A stretch of DNA of 64,000 bases. Origin: Fusobacterium sp. IOR10. GTDB taxonomy: Bacteria > Fusobacteriota > Fusobacteriia > Fusobacteriales > Fusobacteriaceae. The notes under the pieces were generated by a model that was not told the origin of the DNA, made no database searches, and saw nothing but the letters and a program-made list of their open reading frames with translations. Position numbers and translations under genes: made by a program. The stretch's first letter is position 1. Each line of letters opens with the position of its first letter. This document shows, in pieces, positions 1 through 7,523 of the stretch. The DNA lies in contig NZ_WJWY01000004.1 in the NCBI RefSeq assembly GCF_010367435.1, forward strand, positions 32,288 through 96,287. Reading direction: 5' to 3'.

Positions 1-1228
1 TACCATTGGAAAGAACTATCATCTCTTTTTTTCTTCCTGTTACATATAATTGTTTCCCTCTAACTTCTCCTAAATCACCTGTATGAAACCATCCTTCTTT
101 ATCTATTGCTAAAGCTGTTTCTTCAGGTTTGTTGTAGTAACCTTTCATTACGTTTCTTCCTTTAACAACAATTTCATTATCTTCTAAAATTTTAACTGTA
201 ATTCCTGACAATATTACCCCAGCTGATCCTGGAACTATTTTCCCAGTAGGTGTGAAGCTTATCATTGGTGCTGTTTCTGTCAAACCATATCCTTCACATA
301 TATCTATTCCTAAGGTTATAAAATCTCCAGTTACCTTAGCATCTAATTTAGAACCTCCAGAAACTAAAAATCTTATATTCCCTCCTAGTTCCATATGAAC
401 TTTTTTAAATATTTTTTTTCTTATATTTTTATTTGAAATTTTTTCTGCTATTTTAAATATTCCCCTTGTTAATTTTTTAGAATTAATTTTATCCATGATT
501 TTTTTATGTAAAACTTCCCATAATTTTGGGACTCCAACTATCACTGTAATTTTATATTCCTTTAAAGCTTCCAACATAGCTTGGGAAGATACTTCTTTTA
601 AAAATACTAATGTAGCTCCCTCTACCAATGGTAATATTCCAGAGCCTAATAGGGGTAATATATGGTGCATTGGAAGAAGACCTAATATTTTATCCTCTGA
701 AATATACATTTTATATTCCCTAAGTCCTTCTATATTAACTAATAAATTATCTAAAGTTAGCATAACTCCCTTTGGTTTTCCAGTTGTTCCTGATGTGTAC
801 AGCATAATTGCAACCATATTAATATCATTTAGCTCAACTTTTAAATCAGTTCCACTGTAATCCATAGGTATATCTTCAACAATTAATATTTTTGTATTTT
901 TTTTTGATAAGAATAGGGCCTTTTCCACTTCTTTTAATTTTTTCTTTGATGTAAATATATATTTAGGACTGCAGTCTGAAATATAATATTCTAACTCTTC
1001 CCCTGTAAAACTAGAATCTATAGTTACACATGTTCCTTCTTTATCCCATATCCCAAAAAAACTATAAATTAATTCTGGTCTATTTTCCATAAAAATCATA
1101 ACCTTATCTTCTTTTTTTATGTTTAACCTTTCCCCAAATGATTTTGAGTATTTTATAATTTCTTCATATGAAATTTTATATTCATTATATATAATTCCAA
1201 TTTTGTTATGCTTTTTTAAAAATATCAT
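1..1228 (-). CDS. AMP-binding acyl-CoA/acyl-ACP ligase, 3' end cut by the window edge
   Basis: Reading the minus strand from ATG at 1228 gives an open frame of about 409 codons that leaves the window. It carries the AMP-binding P-loop YTSGTTGKPKGV, and further on GYGLTE and GWFHTGDLGEV, the adenylate-forming enzyme signatures. It ends in the window just after GRKKEMIVLSNG, the hinge before the small C-terminal domain. The family activates a carboxylic acid, usually a medium- or long-chain fatty acid, as an acyl-adenylate. The start is preceded by AAGGAGAC. Substrate cannot be read from sequence. Adenylation family is secure; fatty-acid specificity is inferred. Confidence 0.88.
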   Translation of the reverse strand, partial: MIFLKKHNKIGIIYNEYKISYEEIIKYSKSFGERLNIKKEDKVMIFMENRPELIYSFFGIWDKEGTCVTIDSSFTGEELEYYISDCSPKYIFTSKKKLKEVEKALFLSKKNTKILIVEDIPMDYSGTDLKVELNDINMVAIMLYTSGTTGKPKGVMLTLDNLLVNIEGLREYKMYISEDKILGLLPMHHILPLLGSGILPLVEGATLVFLKEVSSQAMLEALKEYKITVIVGVPKLWEVLHKKIMDKINSKKLTRGIFKIAEKISNKNIRKKIFKKVHMELGGNIRFLVSGGSKLDAKVTGDFITLGIDICEGYGLTETAPMISFTPTGKIVPGSAGVILSGITVKILEDNEIVVKGRNVMKGYYNKPEETALAIDKEGWFHTGDLGEVRGKQLYVTGRKKEMIVLSNG

Positions 1229-1391
1229 TAGGTTGTCTCCTTAAAATTTATTAATTTTATTCCATTAAAAATTATATCATATTTCCAATACTTTTAATAT
1301 ATTTACACTCTAAGTACCAATTCATATTTTGAACTTTGTTATATTATATCATAACACTATTATATTATAACTATATTACCTCTAATTTATA

Positions 1392-1418
1392 TTGACTTTT
1401 TTCTTTAAATAATATAAT
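1392..1418 (+). promoter_or_regulatory. Probable sigma-70 promoter for the split lysO pair
   Basis: TTGACT at 1392-1397 and TATAAT at 1413-1418 are separated by 15 bp, slightly short of the ideal 17. They lie about 35 bp upstream of the ribosome binding site of the first LysO gene. The rest of the 1229-1452 gap shows only AT-rich sequence. Confidence 0.5.
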
Positions 1419-1452
1419 CTATTAATTATTGTCACTTGAAGGAGGTAAACTT

Positions 1453-1761
1453 ATGAGACAAATCATTCTTTATGTACTTATCCTTATTTTAGGAGCAACT
1501 TTAGTTAGAAAAAAATTGATTCCTTCTTTTATAAAAAAAAGACTTGGAATTTTACAAACAATTTCCCTTTTTATACTTTTAGGAACAATGGGCTATAAAA
1601 TAGGTATAAATGAAACTATTATTAAAAATTTTAAAAACATTGGATTTCAAGCAAGTATTTTTGCCATTTCAACATGTGTATTTAGTGTCTTAATCACATT
1701 TATATTATTTAAAATTTCAAAAATATTTTTAAAAAAATCTAATATTGAAAAAAGGGGGTAA
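1453..1761 (+). CDS. LysO-type lysine exporter, small N-terminal half (DUF340)
   Basis: A protein of about 102 residues, almost all hydrophobic, with about three membrane segments. It corresponds to the N-terminal part of LysO/YbjE, an exporter of lysine across the inner membrane. The ATG at 1453 is chosen because GGAGG lies 7 bases upstream; a start at 1429 would put that motif inside the gene. The next gene begins directly after the stop and encodes the remaining part of the same family, so the exporter is encoded as two polypeptides. A split is supported by two good ribosome binding sites and no obvious decay. Exporter function is inferred from family. Confidence 0.78.
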   Translation: MRQIILYVLILILGATLVRKKLIPSFIKKRLGILQTISLFILLGTMGYKIGINETIIKNFKNIGFQASIFAISTCVFSVLITFILFKISKIFLKKSNIEKRG

Positions 1762-1762
1762 A

Positions 1763-2365
1763 ATGTTAGGAATTATAATTTCAATTATTTCAGGGGGACT
1801 TTTAGGTTATTTTTTTCAAAATGACTATTTAACAAAAAATAGTGATTCTTTAGTTAGTGGTGGACTATGTCTTTTACTTCTTTTTGTTGGAATGGATATT
1901 GGAAATAATCAATCTCTTTTTTCAAAACTTTCTAAATTCGGAAAAAAAATTTGGTTACTACCAATTGGAACTATAATAGGTTCTTTTATAGGAGGATACA
2001 TAGCCTCTTATATTACAAGTGTCCATTTAGGGGAAGGTATTGCAATTAGTATGGGACTTGGATGGTATTCTTTATCTGCTATAGAACTTTCTAAAATTAG
2101 TGCTGAACTTGGAAGTCTTGCTTTTTTAACCAATGTTATTAGAGAAGTTTTAGCTATTTTAACTATTCCCCTTGTTGCTAAATATATAGGACATTTAGAG
2201 TCTGTTTCAGTGGCTGGAGCAACATCTATGGATACTTTGCTTCCAATTATAAATAAAAGCACTTCCCCTGATATTGCTGTAATTGCTTTTTTTAGTGGAA
2301 TAACTTTGTCCACAGCTGTTCCATTTTTAGTAACTGCTGCAATCGCTTTTTTCCATTTAGCTTAA
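1763..2365 (+). CDS. LysO-type lysine exporter, large C-terminal half (DUF340)
   Basis: About 200 residues with several membrane helices and the conserved LysO core segment GLGWYSLSAIELSK, then GATSMDTLLPII. The ATG at 1763 follows AGGGGG and starts one base after the stop of the small half, so the two are translationally linked. The two products presumably assemble into one lysine exporter in the inner membrane. The gene is convergent with the DUF1015 gene, 9 bp away. Confidence 0.82.
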   Translation: MLGIIISIISGGLLGYFFQNDYLTKNSDSLVSGGLCLLLLFVGMDIGNNQSLFSKLSKFGKKIWLLPIGTIIGSFIGGYIASYITSVHLGEGIAISMGLGWYSLSAIELSKISAELGSLAFLTNVIREVLAILTIPLVAKYIGHLESVSVAGATSMDTLLPIINKSTSPDIAVIAFFSGITLSTAVPFLVTAAIAFFHLA

Positions 2366-2374
2366 ATATTTTAG

Positions 2375-3637
2375 TTATTTTATTTCTCTACACTCTAAGT
2401 AATAACGTTTTTTACTAGCTTCCCCCATGGAAAAACTTTTTCTAGGAAGAACTCCCTTTAAAATAATTGTTTTAAATAAGTCTGATTTTTTTATTGTGTC
2501 CAAAATTATTCCCACTTTTCCATTTTTAGATAGTTCTATTGTTTCCTTTTCCCCATGAATATAATCTAAAGAACCTCCAAATTTTTCTAAATACTCATCT
2601 AAAAATATTTGTATACTTCCCACAGTTAAATTATGAATTGGATTTTTTATCTCCATCTTTTTTTTCTTTGAATCCTTTACAACAACTATACTTTGAGAAG
2701 AAAAAGCACTGGTTTTATTTTCATTACAATATTCTTCCAATTTATTTAAAAAATGATCCTGGTCAATATTAAAAACCAATCTATGTATTGCTTGAAATTT
2801 TAAAGAATCATCATGTAAATTATTTAATTCCACCAAGGGAAATCTTACTGAACTTTTTTTAGCTGCCTCTTCACCTAATTTCTCTTTTAATTTTTCATAA
2901 CAACTTTTTGCTGCTGCTAAAGAATGGTTTCCATCTCCCGTTGCAAATAAAAATGGTGATATGTCTTTCATTTTATATTTTTCTTGAAAATACTTTTTAT
3001 CAACTAATTTGGATAATCTGTTTTCAATTAATTTAATCTCTTTTTCACCTAATAAATATCCTTCTATATGACCACCTTTTTTCATAAGATTAAAAGAATA
3101 CAATTTTTTTAATGTCTCTTTTTTATTTGAAAAATATTCTATTATTTCTTTTTTTTCATCATCTATTAAAACTAATATATGAGGTATATCTATACAAGCT
3201 CTTTCTCTAATCTTAACTCTTGGGGGCAATCTATTTACAACTGTTCCTTCTGTGGCTCTTATTAGAGAGTCTGACCCAGCATTAAAATCATATTCTTCTA
3301 AGTCCAATGCTCCAATTATTCCCTTTCTAATACTTCCATCTATTAAGGTTCTTTCCACATAAAACATAGACTCCTTATATTCATCAAAAATATTATTATC
3401 CAAATACTCTTTCATTTTAGAATGTATTTCCCTTACTTTGTTATCAAAATCAATCTTTTCTAAATATACTTCTGGAAATATAATATTATATGCAGAATTA
3501 TAATCTTTAGTTATTTTAGACACATCATCCCAATATTTAATATTTGATGTAAATTGATCGCAGGCAAGTGTACTCCATTTTTCTAAGTTTTCTTTAGGTA
3601 ATAATATATTTGTTTTATAAAAACCAACATTTTTCAT
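2375..3637 (-). CDS. DUF1015 family protein
   Basis: A 420-residue protein with family hallmarks: SLIRATEGTVVNRLPPRVKI near residues 123-142 and FATGDGNHSLAAAK near 231-244. DUF1015 proteins are soluble and widespread in clostridia and fusobacteria; their biochemical role is not established. It has no transport or signal features. Divergent from nothing and convergent with the lysO pair, it is probably a single-gene unit. Confidence 0.85.
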   Translation of the reverse strand: MKNVGFYKTNILLPKENLEKWSTLACDQFTSNIKYWDDVSKITKDYNSAYNIIFPEVYLEKIDFDNKVREIHSKMKEYLDNNIFDEYKESMFYVERTLIDGSIRKGIIGALDLEEYDFNAGSDSLIRATEGTVVNRLPPRVKIRERACIDIPHILVLIDDEKKEIIEYFSNKKETLKKLYSFNLMKKGGHIEGYLLGEKEIKLIENRLSKLVDKKYFQEKYKMKDISPFLFATGDGNHSLAAAKSCYEKLKEKLGEEAAKKSSVRFPLVELNNLHDDSLKFQAIHRLVFNIDQDHFLNKLEEYCNENKTSAFSSQSIVVVKDSKKKKMEIKNPIHNLTVGSIQIFLDEYLEKFGGSLDYIHGEKETIELSKNGKVGIILDTIKKSDLFKTIILKGVLPRKSFSMGEASKKRYYLECREIK

Positions 3638-3696
3638 AAATATGCTCCTTCTTTTAATATTTTTTAATCTAAATTATACCATAGTCTTTAAAATTA

Positions 3697-3725
3697 AAAA
3701 ACCACCAACTTGCATTGGTGGTTTT
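3697..3725. terminator. Rho-independent terminator below gltS
   Basis: Arms AAAAACCACCAA and TTGGTGGTTTT around a 6-base loop, with T-rich flanks on both sides. It lies just downstream of the gltS stop on the minus strand. Confidence 0.85.
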
Positions 3726-3753
3726 AATATATATATATAATAAATAAACGGGC

Positions 3754-4962
3754 TTATCTGTAGAAATTTAAGAACGATGTTATTATAACTGCGTTAGTTA
3801 AATTACATATTAATCCACCTAGTAGCGGAACAATAAAGAATGCTAATTTAGAATATCCAAATTCATCACAAACTGTTTTCATTGTAGCCATTGCAACTGG
3901 TGTAGCTCCAAGTCCAAATCCATTATGTCCAACTGCCATTACAGCTGCATCATAATTTTTACCTAGGAATCTAAATGTTAATTGAGTTACAAATAAGTAA
4001 GCTAATATAACTTGACAAATTAACATAACTACCATTGGAATTGCTAATCCAGCTAATTGCCATAACTTCATTGTCATAATAGACATTGTTATAAACATTG
4101 CCAAAGATATTTCTCCAATTATATCAACAGATTGGAATACATCAGGACTTTCTCCATATATTTTTTCATAGAAATTTCTTACTAATAATCCACCAACCAT
4201 ACACATTACATGAATTGGTAATTTTACACCTGGAACAGCAGCTTTAAATAAGTTAAAGAAAACTGATCCAATTCCTATAGCTAAGAACATTAAAGAAACT
4301 GCAAGCATTGATCTTTTAGGATCAACCAAAGTTTTAAGTTTGCTTTCTTTTTCCATTTCTTCAATTTCTTCAGAAGAAAACTTTCCTTTAAGGTCATATT
4401 TTTCTACTAATCTTTTACCTAATGGTCCACCTACAATACATCCTGCAACAAGTCCAAATGTTGCTGCTGCTAGAGCAACTTCCATTGCTCCTGTTGCTCC
4501 CATTGCTTCTGCAACTGGTGCAAATGCTGCTGCATTTCCATGTCCACCTGTCATAGGTGTAGAACCTGTCATTAAAGCTATTAATGGATCAATATTAAAT
4601 AATCTTCCTACTCCAATAGCTAAGAAGTTTTGTAGTATTTCCAATATAGCTACTAATATTGTAAATATTACAATTAATTTTCCACCTTTTTTAAGTAGTT
4701 TTAATCCTACTGCTGCACCTGCTGCTGCAAAGAAAATACAATAGAAAAACTTATTAATAACACCTTTATCAAATGAAAATTGAATTATTCCAGTATTATG
4801 TAGTATTAAAGCAATTACTGCAAATAATAATCCACCTACAACTGAAGCAGGAATACAGTATTTTTTCAAAGTACCAAATCTTCCTCTTAAATAATTTCCT
4901 ATCCATATTAGTAATACTGTAAATCCAACTGTTTGAAACATGTCAACTTTAACGCTCAACAT
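3754..4962 (-). CDS. gltS: Sodium/glutamate symporter GltS
   Basis: A 402-residue polytopic membrane protein with the two inverted-repeat re-entrant signatures of the GltS family: GSTPMTGGHGNAAAF at 133-147 and GHNGFGLGATPVAMA near 345-359. GltS imports glutamate with sodium. It lies 24 bp below a TAXI-type binding protein gene, so both are probably cotranscribed from the sigma-54 promoter at 5986-6001. That pairing is unusual, because TAXI receptors normally serve TRAP membrane subunits, none of which is nearby. Family assignment is firm; substrate is inferred. Confidence 0.92.
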   Translation of the reverse strand: MLSVKVDMFQTVGFTVLLIWIGNYLRGRFGTLKKYCIPASVVGGLLFAVIALILHNTGIIQFSFDKGVINKFFYCIFFAAAGAAVGLKLLKKGGKLIVIFTILVAILEILQNFLAIGVGRLFNIDPLIALMTGSTPMTGGHGNAAAFAPVAEAMGATGAMEVALAAATFGLVAGCIVGGPLGKRLVEKYDLKGKFSSEEIEEMEKESKLKTLVDPKRSMLAVSLMFLAIGIGSVFFNLFKAAVPGVKLPIHVMCMVGGLLVRNFYEKIYGESPDVFQSVDIIGEISLAMFITMSIMTMKLWQLAGLAIPMVVMLICQVILAYLFVTQLTFRFLGKNYDAAVMAVGHNGFGLGATPVAMATMKTVCDEFGYSKLAFFIVPLLGGLICNLTNAVIITSFLNFYR

Positions 4963-4986
4963 AAAACCACTCTCCTTATCTCTTTT

Positions 4987-5964
4987 TTATTTTAAAATCC
5001 CCTTTTCTTTATAATACTTAATTGCCCCATTATGAAATGGAATTTTTATATTTTCTAAAGAATTCTCTAAAAAAACATTCCTTCTAATAACTTCGTGTTC
5101 ATTTTTTAATTCATCTAAATTTTCTATAATACTTTTTGTTATATCATATACTACCTTATCTGATAATCTAGCATCACAAATAACTATATCTTTAACACCA
5201 ACAGTATAAACATCTTTTTTTAAATTATAAATTTTTTTGTTTATAATCTCTTTATGAAAAAAAGCATGGCTATCCACCAATTTTTTTATTTTATCATTAC
5301 TCATGGAAACAAATCCTATATCTATTTCCTTTTGTAAATTTGTTATAACTGGATTGGGAATACCATTAGTTAAAAATATTGCATCTAAAACTCCTTTTTT
5401 TAATTGTTCTACCAATTCTCCAGGAGAGGCATATGTTACTTCAGTATCAGAATAATTCATATTATGAACTTCATATATCAGTCTGGCATTTAATTCCACA
5501 CCTGAATTGTAAACTCCTAACCCTACTTTCTTGCCCTTTAAATCCTCAAATTTTTTTATATTGGAATTTTTTCTAGTTATTATTTGTACATAATTGTAAT
5601 GAAGACCCATTATACATCTTAAACCCTTAGCTGCTTCTCTGTTTTCATATGCTCCAGTTCCTTTATAAGCTTGAACCACTGAATCTGACATTGCTATAGC
5701 TATTTCAACTTTGTCATCTAAAATTAAATCTATATTATCACCTGATCCACCTGTTGATCTAACAGAACAATTATATCCTGCTTCTTTTATGAATCTTGAA
5801 AAACTAAGACCTATGGGATAAAATAAACCACTTATTGGAGCGGTACCTATTGTTATAAATTTCTTTCCTTGTGTACCACCCTCCCTTGTTTCTACTCCTA
5901 AACTCGTTAAACTTAAAATCATTAATAATAATATTAATAATATATTCTTTTTTTCACATTTCAT
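4987..5964 (-). CDS. TAXI-family extracytoplasmic solute-binding protein
   Basis: A 325-residue protein with an N-terminal signal peptide (charged MKCEKK, then a leucine-rich core), followed by the TAXI entry motif FITIGTAPISGLFYPIG and RSTGGSGDNI, which bind the ligand carboxylate in TRAP-TAXI receptors. It should bind a small acid, plausibly glutamate, in the periplasm. It is the first gene below a sigma-54 promoter and is followed by gltS. No DctQ/DctM-type TRAP subunit is found in the window. Delivery to GltS is inference. Confidence 0.88.
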   Translation of the reverse strand: MKCEKKNILLILLLMILSLTSLGVETREGGTQGKKFITIGTAPISGLFYPIGLSFSRFIKEAGYNCSVRSTGGSGDNIDLILDDKVEIAIAMSDSVVQAYKGTGAYENREAAKGLRCIMGLHYNYVQIITRKNSNIKKFEDLKGKKVGLGVYNSGVELNARLIYEVHNMNYSDTEVTYASPGELVEQLKKGVLDAIFLTNGIPNPVITNLQKEIDIGFVSMSNDKIKKLVDSHAFFHKEIINKKIYNLKKDVYTVGVKDIVICDARLSDKVVYDITKSIIENLDELKNEHEVIRRNVFLENSLENIKIPFHNGAIKYYKEKGILK

Positions 5965-5985
5965 TCTCCCACCACCCTTTTATAA

Positions 5986-6001
5986 AGCAATTTCCGTGCC
6001 A
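5986..6001 (-). promoter_or_regulatory. Sigma-54 (-24/-12) promoter of the TAXI-gltS operon
   Basis: On the minus strand the sequence is TGGCACG, four bases, TTGCT, an exact match to the TGGCACG-N4-TTGCW consensus. It lies about 22 bp upstream of the TAXI start codon, directly behind an NtrC-type activator gene. Confidence 0.93.
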
Positions 6002-6082
6002 CTTAATATATTTTTTATAACTTATGCTTTTATCTGGAATAATTTTTCCTGTTTTAAAACTAATTATCCTGAAATAACTTAA

Positions 6083-6123
6083 TACGGCAATTTTTTCCCT
6101 TCCAACCGGAAAAAATTGCCGTA
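6083..6123. promoter_or_regulatory. 16-bp inverted repeat, probable enhancer for the NtrC-type activator
   Basis: Arms TACGGCAATTTTTTCC (6083-6098) and GGAAAAAATTGCCGTA (6108-6123) pair perfectly across a 9-base spacer. It lies about 80-120 bp upstream of the -24 box, the usual place for a bacterial enhancer. No T-run follows on the minus strand, so a terminator for the regulator gene is less likely though possible. Confidence 0.7.
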
Positions 6124-6149
6124 TTTCTGTGAAAGGGAAAAAAGTTCCC

Positions 6150-7523
6150 TTATAACTCGTATTCTTTTATTTTATTACGAAGGCCCCTTTCGCTAATGCC
6201 TAGCATTTCTGCTGTATTTTTTTTATGTCCATTATTTTTATTTAGACATTTTTTTATTAAAATTCTTTCTGCATCCTTTAAAGTTAAACCAAGTAAATTA
6301 TCCAACTCATTTACATCATCAGAAGTAAATTTATTCTCATATACATTTTTTTTTATTCCTTCTAACACATTATAAGGAAGTGAATCATAGTCAATTTTAT
6401 CTGTACTTGTTAATATAACTCCTCTTTCTATTATATTAGATAACTCTCTTACATTTCCAGGATAGGTATAATCTAGTAAAAATTTCTTAGCTTGAGTTGT
6501 TAATCCTGAAATATTTTTATCCATCTCTTTATTATATACCTTTATAAAATGTTCAAATAAAAGAGGTAGATCATCCTTTCTCTCCCTTAATGGTGGTATT
6601 TTAATTTCTAAAATATTTAATCTAAAATACAAATCCCTTCTAAACATTCCATCTTTTACCATTTTTTTCAAATCTTTATTTGTAGCTGATATTATTCTTA
6701 CATCTGTACTAACAACTTCATTAGAGCCTAAAGGAATAAATTTTTTATCCTGAAGTACTCTTAACAATTTAGATTGTAAGGTTAAACTCATATCTCCTAT
6801 CTCATCTAAAAAAATAGTTCCTCCATCTGCATACTGGAATTTTCCAACTTTATCTGCAATGGCATTTGTAAAAGTTCCTTTTTTATGTCCGAAGAATTCC
6901 TCTTCTAAAAGTCCTTCAGGAATAGCAGCACAATTAACTTCTACAAAATTTTTATTTTTTCTCTTTCCAGAAAAATGAATAGCCCTAGCAACTAATTCTT
7001 TTCCAGTTCCACTTTCCCCTGAAATTAAAACCCCTGTATCTATATCCTTTAATCTTTCTATAAGGGAAAATATTTCTCTCATAGCTTTGCTTTTTCCTAT
7101 TATTCCCTTATATTCATATCTATTTTTTAATTCTTCACTTAAATACTCTACCTTTTCATTTAATTCTCTATAATTTAGAGCTTGTTCCACTGTTATATAT
7201 AGTTCTTCTAAATTTAATGGCTTTGTTAAATAAGTATAAGCTCCCTTTTTCATAGCATCAACTGAAGACATAATAGAACCATAGGCAGTCATTATTATTA
7301 CAACTATTTTTTCATCAATTTTCTTTATTTCATCTAATAACTTTAAACCGTCAACCTCTCCTATTTTCAAATCCAAAAGAACTAAATCTATTTTAGAATT
7401 TTTTATAATTTCTATTCCTTCACTTGGATCCATTGTTGCTTTAATTTCATATTTATCTTCTAAAGCATAGGTTAAAGAGGAGCAAATATATTTTTCATCA
7501 TCAATAATAAGTATTTTTTTCAC
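6150..7523 (-). CDS. NtrC-family sigma-54 response regulator
   Basis: A 457-residue protein in three parts. The receiver domain (1-115) has acidic pocket D8/D9, phospho-acceptor D51 and K101. The AAA+ domain has Walker A GESGTGKE at 169-176, Walker B GGTIFLDEIGD at 234-244, and the RDLYFRL and YPGNVREL motifs. A C-terminal Fis-type helix-turn-helix follows (KNTAEMLGISERGLRNK). The sigma-54 contact loop reads GTFTNA (216-221) instead of GAFTGA, keeping the Phe-Thr core. It is encoded directly after its sensor kinase and just upstream of the sigma-54 promoter at 5986, its likely target. Confidence 0.93.
   Translation of the reverse strand: MKKILIIDDEKYICSSLTYALEDKYEIKATMDPSEGIEIIKNSKIDLVLLDLKIGEVDGLKLLDEIKKIDEKIVVIIMTAYGSIMSSVDAMKKGAYTYLTKPLNLEELYITVEQALNYRELNEKVEYLSEELKNRYEYKGIIGKSKAMREIFSLIERLKDIDTGVLISGESGTGKELVARAIHFSGKRKNKNFVEVNCAAIPEGLLEEEFFGHKKGTFTNAIADKVGKFQYADGGTIFLDEIGDMSLTLQSKLLRVLQDKKFIPLGSNEVVSTDVRIISATNKDLKKMVKDGMFRRDLYFRLNILEIKIPPLRERKDDLPLLFEHFIKVYNKEMDKNISGLTTQAKKFLLDYTYPGNVRELSNIIERGVILTSTDKIDYDSLPYNVLEGIKKNVYENKFTSDDVNELDNLLGLTLKDAERILIKKCLNKNNGHKKNTAEMLGISERGLRNKIKEYEL

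Noticed and set aside
495..860. Plus-strand frame opposite the AMP-binding gene
   Set aside because: It is the shadow of a real gene on the other strand, which carries clear family motifs.
4340..4744. Alanine/proline-rich plus-strand frame over gltS
   Set aside because: Antisense shadow of glycine/alanine-rich membrane segments.
6083..6123. Palindrome read only as a terminator of the regulator gene
   Set aside because: No T-run follows on the minus strand, and its distance to the sigma-54 promoter fits an enhancer. Kept as a minor alternative.
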